Assembly: GCA_035999765.1 (NCBI GenBank)
Contig: CP108521.1
Span: 1,612,001-1,676,000 of the forward strand
Source: Streptomyces sp. NBC_01231
Lineage (GTDB): Bacteria; Actinomycetota; Actinomycetes; Streptomycetales; Streptomycetaceae
DNA length: 64,000 bases
Direction: 5' to 3'
Positions 59,097-64,000 of this stretch are shown here, in pieces (position 1 is the first letter of the stretch; every line of letters starts with the position of its first letter). The notes under the pieces are model-generated. The model was not told the origin of the DNA. It worked only from the letters and a program-made list of their open reading frames with translations, and searched no databases. Both the position numbers and the translations under genes were made by a program.

Positions 59097-59909
59097 CTAC
59101 CCGTCCCGGCCGAGTTCCTTCATGGCCTCGTCCAGCAGTCGCCGCAGCCGGAGCGCGTCCGGCGCCACGGCGGTCACCAGGGCGGCGGGCCCGGCGAGCG
59201 GCAGCACCGCGGCGCCGTCCCCCAGTACCCGCGCGGGAACCGGATCACTCCCGAACTCCGGCCGTACGACGACGATCTGCCCGACGGCCCGATGGCCGGC
59301 GAGGACCGCGGGCCCGTCCCAGCCTCCGGGGGCCCCGGGGCCGCAGGCCAATTCCTGGTCGAGCAGGGTCCGTCCCGCGACGCGCAGGACCAACCGGCTG
59401 CCGAGCCGCCCGGGCTCCTCTCCGGTCCGGCCGAGCACCTGCTCCTCGCGCAGGACCAGCCGGGCCGTCGCCCCGAGGTCGACGCGGGTCGTGACGGACA
59501 GGTCACTGCCCCGGACACAGATCAACTGCTCGGGCAGCCAGTGCAGTTCACCGCCGTCGGCGACGGTGAGCCGGACGTCGTAGCGGGCCTCGCCCTTGGC
59601 CTGGCCCGGCAGGGCGATGGTGGCGGCGGCCGATCCGACACGCAGCCGGGCCCCGGACTCCACGCCGGCCTCCACGGTGAAGTGGTCGCCGCCGAGCGGT
59701 CCGCTCATCGCGCCGACGAGCATGACCCGCGCCTCGTCGCCGCTCCCCCGGGTCCGCCGCAGAGCAAGCGGCCCGTCGCCCTCCAGTACGGGCAGGGACG
59801 TCCCGCCCCGGCCGTCGTCCCGCGCGACCATCCGCGCGGTCGCCCGCACTCCGGTCACGCTCGCGATCATGCCGTCCGCGCGGCGACCGGCGCCCACACC
59901 CGCGGTCAT
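59097..59909 (-). CDS. ureD: Urease accessory protein UreD
   Basis: 270 residues. [40 protein letters not shown] and [20 protein letters not shown] are UreD/UreH-type segments. It scaffolds apo-urease with UreF and UreG for nickel insertion. ATG 59909 overlaps the ureG stop by ATGA, which decides the start over an in-frame GTG at 59918. Last gene of the urease operon. The sequence is divergent from enterobacterial UreD, as usual in actinomycetes. Confidence 0.92.
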   Translation of the reverse strand: MTAGVGAGRRADGMIASVTGVRATARMVARDDGRGGTSLPVLEGDGPLALRRTRGSGDEARVMLVGAMSGPLGGDHFTVEAGVESGARLRVGSAAATIALPGQAKGEARYDVRLTVADGGELHWLPEQLICVRGSDLSVTTRVDLGATARLVLREEQVLGRTGEEPGRLGSRLVLRVAGRTLLDQELACGPGAPGGWDGPAVLAGHRAVGQIVVVRPEFGSDPVPARVLGDGAAVLPLAGPAALVTAVAPDALRLRRLLDEAMKELGRDG

Positions 59910-60583
59910 GCCGTCCACGTGGCGAGCCGCGCTCGCACCCAGCCGGCGACGTCCGTCACACCGGGTTCGCTCCTGAGCGACTGGAACACGACCGGCAGTT
60001 CGGCCCGCTGTGCCTTGGCGTCCGCCGCCATCCGCCCGAGGTCGGAGCCGACGTACGGCGCGAGGTCGGTCTTGTTGACGACGAGCAGGTCCGCGGTGGT
60101 GACACCGGGCCCGCCCTTACGCGGGATGTCGTCTCCGCCGGCCACGTCGATGACGAAGATCTGTGCGTCGACGAGCCCCTTGGAGAAGGTCGCCGTGAGG
60201 TTGTCCCCACCGGACTCGACGAGGATCAGATCCAGCGGCCCGACCTCGTCCTCCAGGTCCTCCACCGCTTCCAGGTTGGCGGAGATGTCGTCCCGGATCG
60301 CGGTGTGCGGGCACGCCCCCGTCTCCACGGCGGTGATCCGCTCGGGCGGCAGCACGGCCTCCCGCAACAGGAACTCGGCGTCCTCACGCGTATAGATGTC
60401 GTTGGTCACGACGGCCAGCGACAACTCGTCCCGCAGAACTCGGCAGAGCGCGGCAACGGTAGCGGTCTTACCCGACCCGACGGGCCCCCCGAGCCCGATC
60501 CGCAGCGCCCGCCGCCTGCCATCAGGACGACGAACGTCAGCACTGACAGCGGCGGGGCCGTCGTGGGAGTGGTCGAGATGCAT
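59906..60583 (-). CDS. ureG: Urease accessory GTPase UreG
   Basis: 225 residues of the SIMIBI GTPase class. [20 protein letters not shown] is the P-loop, [14 protein letters not shown], the metal-binding C-P-H of [24 protein letters not shown] and NKTD (guanine recognition) are all present. It couples GTP hydrolysis to nickel delivery into urease. AGGAG precedes ATG 60583. A 182-base repeat-rich spacer separates it from ureF upstream, unusual in an otherwise tight operon. Confidence 0.96.
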   Translation of the reverse strand: MHLDHSHDGPAAVSADVRRPDGRRRALRIGLGGPVGSGKTATVAALCRVLRDELSLAVVTNDIYTREDAEFLLREAVLPPERITAVETGACPHTAIRDDISANLEAVEDLEDEVGPLDLILVESGGDNLTATFSKGLVDAQIFVIDVAGGDDIPRKGGPGVTTADLLVVNKTDLAPYVGSDLGRMAADAKAQRAELPVVFQSLRSEPGVTDVAGWVRARLATWTA

Positions 60584-60602
60584 GTACGGCTCCTATGCGG
60601 CT

Positions 60603-60726
60603 GGTCCGGGTCTGGGGTCTGGGTCCGGGTGGTCTGGGTTCTGGGTTCTGGGTTCTGGTGAACACAGTTCCCGGGGAGGGGTGCAGGGGACGCAGTCCCC
60701 GCCGGGGTCGAAGGGGCGGAGCCCCT
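60603..60726. repeat. Repeat-rich spacer: CTGGGTT tandem repeats and small hairpins
   Basis: Three perfect CTGGGTT units plus a partial one (60634-60658) follow degenerate GGTCTGGG-type units (60603-60633). Next come two small hairpins: GGGGAC-GCA-GTCCCC (60686-60700) and AGGGGC-GGA-GCCCCT (60712-60726). The second is part of a GAAGGGGCGGAGCCCCTGG element I know as dispersed in Streptomyces intergenic DNA. The G-run-rich strand opposes the urease mRNA and could form a quadruplex. Confidence 0.75.
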
Positions 60727-60765
60727 GGGCATGGGACGGGTAGGGGCGGCGGGGGCGAACCCCTC

Positions 60766-61440
60766 CTAGGACGCGAACAGACGTACCGGCCACGCCGCAT
60801 GCACCTCGGCCGAGATCTCCAGCAACGGCGCGGCCCCCGCAGGCAACGCCTCCACCCCTTCGTCGAGAACCGACCGCGCCGCCTCCACGGCCGCATCCGC
60901 GACCCGATCCAGCTCCGGCGCCAACCGGGCCAACACCCCCGTCGCATCGAAGGGATCCAGACTCAGCAACCGCACCGTCGCCGACGCCGGCCCGCTCACA
61001 CTCTCGTACACCGCGCAGTACGCCGCATCGACAGGCCTCAGCCCCGCCGCCCGAGCCACGAGCCCGAGTACCACCGGCTGATGCGCCCCCTTGGGAAACG
61101 CCCGCGCCAGTGCGTCGAGTTCCGAGGACGGCCAGGTCGCCCGCGCCGCCCGCATCAGCTGACGGCCCAGCTTCCGCGCGGCACCCCGCAACGCGGGCGA
61201 CGGCGTCCGCGCGTCCGCCGCCGCGTCCAACTCCACGGGATCCACGCCGAGTACGGCCGCCGCGGCCAGCGCCGCGGCGACCCGCCCCGTCGTGTGCAAC
61301 CGCCCCCGGCAGAAGTCCTCAAGGCTCGCCGCCCCGGTGACCCGGCCCGCCTTGACGGCCGCCTCGGCCCCGCCGGAGTGCGCGTGGCCCCCGGCGGGGA
61401 AGCGGCCGTCGGCCAGGACGAGAAGTGCTGCTCGTGACAT
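60766..61440 (-). CDS. ureF: Urease accessory protein UreF
   Basis: 224 residues, all helical. LLVLADGRFPAGGHAHSGGA is the conserved N-terminal UreF motif, and RAARATWPSSELDALARAFP and the KGAHQPVVLG segment follow. UreF bridges UreD and UreG in the nickel-loading complex and is thought to act as a fidelity checkpoint. It starts 15 bases after the ureC stop, with GATCTCCCATG-type spacing typical of the operon. The Ala-rich C-terminus ends just before the repeat-rich spacer. Confidence 0.94.
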   Translation of the reverse strand: MSRAALLVLADGRFPAGGHAHSGGAEAAVKAGRVTGAASLEDFCRGRLHTTGRVAAALAAAAVLGVDPVELDAAADARTPSPALRGAARKLGRQLMRAARATWPSSELDALARAFPKGAHQPVVLGLVARAAGLRPVDAAYCAVYESVSGPASATVRLLSLDPFDATGVLARLAPELDRVADAAVEAARSVLDEGVEALPAGAAPLLEISAEVHAAWPVRLFAS

Positions 61441-61455
61441 GGGAGATCCGTGCCG

Positions 61456-63177
61456 TCAGAAGAGGAAGTAGCGCTGGGCCATGGGCAGTTCGGCGGCCGG
61501 AGTCGCCTCGACGAGCTCCCCGTCGATGTGCACGGCGAAGCTGTCGGGGTCGACCCGCACCCGGGGCCGGGCGTCGTTCTCGCGCATGTCCGCCTTGGTC
61601 ACGCCCCGCGTCGACTCGATGGCGACGAAGCGCTTGCCCAGCTGCAACCGCTCCGGCAGCCCGTCCTCGATCGCCAGCGGTGCCACGAAGTTGAACGAGT
61701 TGGAGGCGGGCGCCCGCCCGATCGCTCCGTACATCGGACGCGGCAGGATCGGCTGCGGAGTCGGGATGGAGGCGTTCGCGTCGCCCATCTGCGCGTACGC
61801 GATCTGCCCGCCCTTGATCACCAGGTGCGGCTTGACGCCGAAGAACGCGGGCTCCCACAGCACCAGGTCGGCGAGCTTGCCGGACTCGACGGAGCCGATC
61901 TCGTGGGCGAGGCCCTGGGCGACGGCGGGGTTGATCGTGTACTTGGCCACGTACCGCCGTACCCGGTGGTTGTCCGCGCGTCCGTCACCCGGCAGCGCCC
62001 CCCGCCGTCGCTTCATCACGTGCGCGGTCTGCCAGGTCCGCAGGACGACCTCGCCCACCCGCCCCATGGCCTGTGCGTCGGAGGAGATGATCGAGATGGC
62101 GCCCAGGTCGTGGAGGATGTCCTCCGCGCCGATGGTGGAGGGCCGGATGCGGGACTCGGCGAAGGCGAGGTCCTCCGGGACGGCCGGGTTGAGGTGGTGG
62201 CACACCATCAGCATGTCGAGGTGTTCCTCGGCGGTGTTGACGGTGAACGGCCGGGTCGGATTGGTCGAGCTCGGCAGCACGTGCGGCTCGGAGACCACGG
62301 TCATGATGTCGGGGGCGTGCCCGCCGCCGGCGCCCTCGGTGTGGTACGCGTGGATCCCGCGGCCGGCGATCGCCGCGAGGGTGTCCCCCACGAACCCGGC
62401 CTCGTTCAGTGTGTCCGTGTGGATCGCGACCTGGATACCGGTCCGGTCGGCGACGGTCAGCGAGGCGTCGATGACGGCCGGGGTGGAGCCCCAGTCCTCG
62501 TGCAGCTTCAGACCGAGCGCGCCACCGCGGATCTGGGACAGCATCGCCTCGTGGGAGACGGTGTTGCCCTTGCCGAGGAAGCCGATGTTCAGGGGGTACT
62601 GCTCCATCGCCTCCAGCATCCGGGCCAGATGCCACGGACCGGGCGTGACGGTGGTCGCCTTGGAGCCCTCGGCCGGTCCGGTGCCGCCGCCGACCAGCGT
62701 GGTGACGCCCGCGGACAGCGCCTCGTCGGCGATCTGCGGACAGATGAAGTGGACGTGCGCGTCGACCGCTCCCGCGGTCAGGATCCGGCCGTTGCCCGCG
62801 ATGATCTCGGTCTCCGGGCCGATGACCAGGTCGGGGTGCACCCCGTCCATGGTGTCGGGGTTGCCCGCCTTGCCGATCCCGGTGATCCGCCCGTCGCGGA
62901 TGCCGACGTCGGCCTTGACGATGCCCCAGTGGTCGACGATCACGGCACCGGTGATGACGGTGTCGGGGGTGCCCTCCGCGCGGGTGGCCCGCGACTGGCC
63001 CATGGACTCGCGGATGACCTTGCCGCCGCCGAACACGGCCTCGTCACCGGCCCGTCCCGGCCCGCCGGAACGATCTTCCTCGATCTCGATCAGCAGGTCG
63101 GTGTCGGCGAGCCGAACGCGGTCGCCGGTCGTCGGGCCGAACAGGTCGGCGTACGCGGCACGCGAGATCTCAGGCAT
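61456..63177 (-). CDS. ureC: Urease alpha (catalytic) subunit
   Basis: 573 residues. Nickel ligands are visible: DAHVHF (HxH), GLKLHEDWG with the carbamylated Lys at residue 224, [10 protein letters not shown] and [13 protein letters not shown]. The mobile flap carries VCHHLNP with the catalytic His. Converts urea to ammonia and carbamate in the cytosol. ATG 63177 overlaps the ureB stop by 8 bases; the frame is open further upstream inside ureB but [20 protein letters not shown] is the natural start. All active-site residues are present. Confidence 0.97.
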   Translation of the reverse strand: MPEISRAAYADLFGPTTGDRVRLADTDLLIEIEEDRSGGPGRAGDEAVFGGGKVIRESMGQSRATRAEGTPDTVITGAVIVDHWGIVKADVGIRDGRITGIGKAGNPDTMDGVHPDLVIGPETEIIAGNGRILTAGAVDAHVHFICPQIADEALSAGVTTLVGGGTGPAEGSKATTVTPGPWHLARMLEAMEQYPLNIGFLGKGNTVSHEAMLSQIRGGALGLKLHEDWGSTPAVIDASLTVADRTGIQVAIHTDTLNEAGFVGDTLAAIAGRGIHAYHTEGAGGGHAPDIMTVVSEPHVLPSSTNPTRPFTVNTAEEHLDMLMVCHHLNPAVPEDLAFAESRIRPSTIGAEDILHDLGAISIISSDAQAMGRVGEVVLRTWQTAHVMKRRRGALPGDGRADNHRVRRYVAKYTINPAVAQGLAHEIGSVESGKLADLVLWEPAFFGVKPHLVIKGGQIAYAQMGDANASIPTPQPILPRPMYGAIGRAPASNSFNFVAPLAIEDGLPERLQLGKRFVAIESTRGVTKADMRENDARPRVRVDPDSFAVHIDGELVEATPAAELPMAQRYFLF

Positions 63178-63481
63178 CGAGGGCACCTCCGGTCTCCCCG
63201 CGCAGGCCGGGCACCACACGGGCACCGGCCAGCGGGACGAGTTGGACGTCGACGGGGATGCCGGGCTCGAAGCGCACTGCGGTGCCGGCGGCGATGTCGA
63301 GGCGCTTGCCCCGGGCGGCCCCGCGGTCGAAGTCCAGCCCGGGGTTGGCCTCGGCGAAGTGGTAGTGGGAGCCGACCTGGACGGGCCGGTCGGCGGCGTT
63401 GAGGACGGTCAGCCGGGTGACCTCGCGGCCCTCGTTGTAGACGATCGGGTCGTCCGCGAACAGGAACTCTCCGGGAATCAT
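63170..63481 (-). CDS. ureB: Urease beta subunit
   Basis: 103 residues, standard size. [20 protein letters not shown] and the segment [20 protein letters not shown] are strongly conserved in UreB, as is FEPG. Structural subunit of the (UreABC)3 enzyme. ATG 63481 lies 14 bases after the ureA stop. Confidence 0.96.
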   Translation of the reverse strand: MIPGEFLFADDPIVYNEGREVTRLTVLNAADRPVQVGSHYHFAEANPGLDFDRGAARGKRLDIAAGTAVRFEPGIPVDVQLVPLAGARVVPGLRGETGGALDA

Positions 63482-63495
63482 GGCGGCCGCTCCGG

Positions 63496-63798
63496 TCAGA
63501 CGATCGGGTCGTGGACGGTGACGAGCTTGGTGCCGTCCGGGAAGGTCGCCTCGACCTGGACGTCGTGGATCATCTCGGGGATGCCCTCCATGACGTCGTC
63601 CCGGGTGAGCAGCTTGCGCCCGGACGCCATGAGTTCGGCCACGGTACGACCGTCACGGGCGCCTTCGAGGATGTGCGACGTGATGAGGGCGACGACCTCG
63701 GGGTGGTTCAGCTTGAGTCCGCGGGCCCGGCGCTTCTCGGCCACGTCGGCCGCCACATGGATGAGCAGCCTCTCTTGCTCGTGCGGGGTCAGTTGCAC
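63496..63798 (-). CDS. ureA: Urease gamma subunit
   Basis: 100 residues. [20 protein letters not shown] at the start and the [20 protein letters not shown] and [20 protein letters not shown] segments are hallmarks of UreA. The start is GTG 63798, with GAGG about 6 bases upstream; the frame is open a further 36 codons but that stretch has no family resemblance. First gene of the urease operon. No ureE is present among the six genes. Confidence 0.95.
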   Translation of the reverse strand: MQLTPHEQERLLIHVAADVAEKRRARGLKLNHPEVVALITSHILEGARDGRTVAELMASGRKLLTRDDVMEGIPEMIHDVQVEATFPDGTKLVTVHDPIV

Positions 63799-63886
63799 GT
63801 CCCACCTCACAGTCCTCGCTCCGGACCGTGCGGGGTCCGATTGCCGCTGCCCCGGGGCAAAGTCCCTGGTGGCGTGGAGGGGCAGG

Positions 63887-64000
63887 CTAGTTGGACCGGG
63901 TTTCAATCGCGTTAACCGCGCCGTGATCCATTACCGCCCGGACGACCGGGCGCGGCATGGCGGGGACCGCCTCGAGGGTGAGGCCCGCCCGCAGGGCGAG
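63887..64000 (-). CDS. C-terminal fragment of an unidentified protein
   Basis: The last 37 codons of a leftward gene that enters from the right edge and stops with TAG at 63887, 88 bases before ureA. It reads [20 protein letters not shown] and ends NAIETRSN. Third codon positions are almost all G or C up to the last ten residues, as in the window's real genes. No family can be assigned from so little. Confidence 0.5.
   Translation of the reverse strand, partial: LALRAGLTLEAVPAMPRPVVRAVMDHGAVNAIETRSN

Noticed and set aside
60634..60658. Tandem CTGGGTT units considered as a CRISPR-like array
   Set aside because: Units are 7 bases with no spacers and no cas genes; a simple tandem repeat.

Overview
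The window is chromosomal DNA from a Streptomyces or close relative. It is very GC-rich with near-saturated G/C in third codon positions, GTG and TTG starts are common, and genes are linked by 4-base ATGA/GTGA overlaps. The content is typical of the genus: SpoIIE-type phosphatases, a LuxR-family ATPase regulator, MurT/GatD, urease without ureE, and the secreted aminopeptidase Tap. Gene order from the DNA ligase to urease resembles, from memory, the S. coelicolor region around SCO1202-SCO1236. No rRNA, tRNA, CRISPR array, transposase or integrase was seen. The window is dense chromosome, not an obvious mobile island.

Layout. 1-2.3 kb: a truncated secreted GH5-type endoglucanase, divergent from a BcsA-like GT2 synthase. 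2.3-11.1 kb: an OsmC protein, then a three-gene FecBCD-type ABC importer read leftward behind a cobalamin riboswitch, and divergent from it mutA-mutB-meaB (B12-dependent methylmalonyl-CoA mutase and its GTPase). The riboswitch makes vitamin B12 the likely transported ligand, so uptake and use of B12 sit back to back. 11.2-14.1 kb: a class V aminotransferase like molybdenum cofactor sulfurase, and a PAS-PP2C phosphatase. 14.4-20.0 kb: cytochrome P450, a class I terpene synthase with an altered second metal motif, and a large LuxR-type ATPase regulator; this is a small candidate terpenoid cluster. 20.1-24.2 kb: methyltransferase-Nudix fusion, DUF779 protein, exported phosphodiester glycosidase, a 64-residue membrane protein, and an exported GDPD-like phosphodiesterase.

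24.3-35.3 kb: a leftward quinone oxidoreductase and acyl-CoA dehydrogenase pair operon, in which the second dehydrogenase lacks the catalytic Glu; a divergent XRE-cupin regulator and thioredoxin reductase-like flavoprotein; ATP-dependent DNA ligase with an overlapping Nudix gene; succinate-semialdehyde dehydrogenase; and another acyl-CoA dehydrogenase, carrying an in-frame repeat insertion, divergent from a TetR gene. 35.4-44.5 kb: peptide deformylase, murT-gatD (lipid II amidation), pfkA, CtaG, a PASTA lipoprotein and a Ser/Thr kinase.

44.5-51.3 kb: a leftward operon joining a LytTR response regulator, a small membrane protein, an SSS-family symporter and a LytS-type histidine kinase; then Lrp-ddaH-rocD for (methyl)arginine and ornithine breakdown. 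51.6-57.3 kb: a PAS-GAF-PP2C-HATPase sensor phosphatase, a second PAS-PP2C protein (close paralogue of the one at 12.8 kb), an acyltransferase and an NAD-dependent epimerase. 57.4-64 kb: tap, then the urease operon ureA-B-C-F-G-D read leftward, with a repeat-rich spacer between ureF and ureG, and the tail of one more gene at the right edge.

All functions are inferred by reading the translated sequence; no database search was run.
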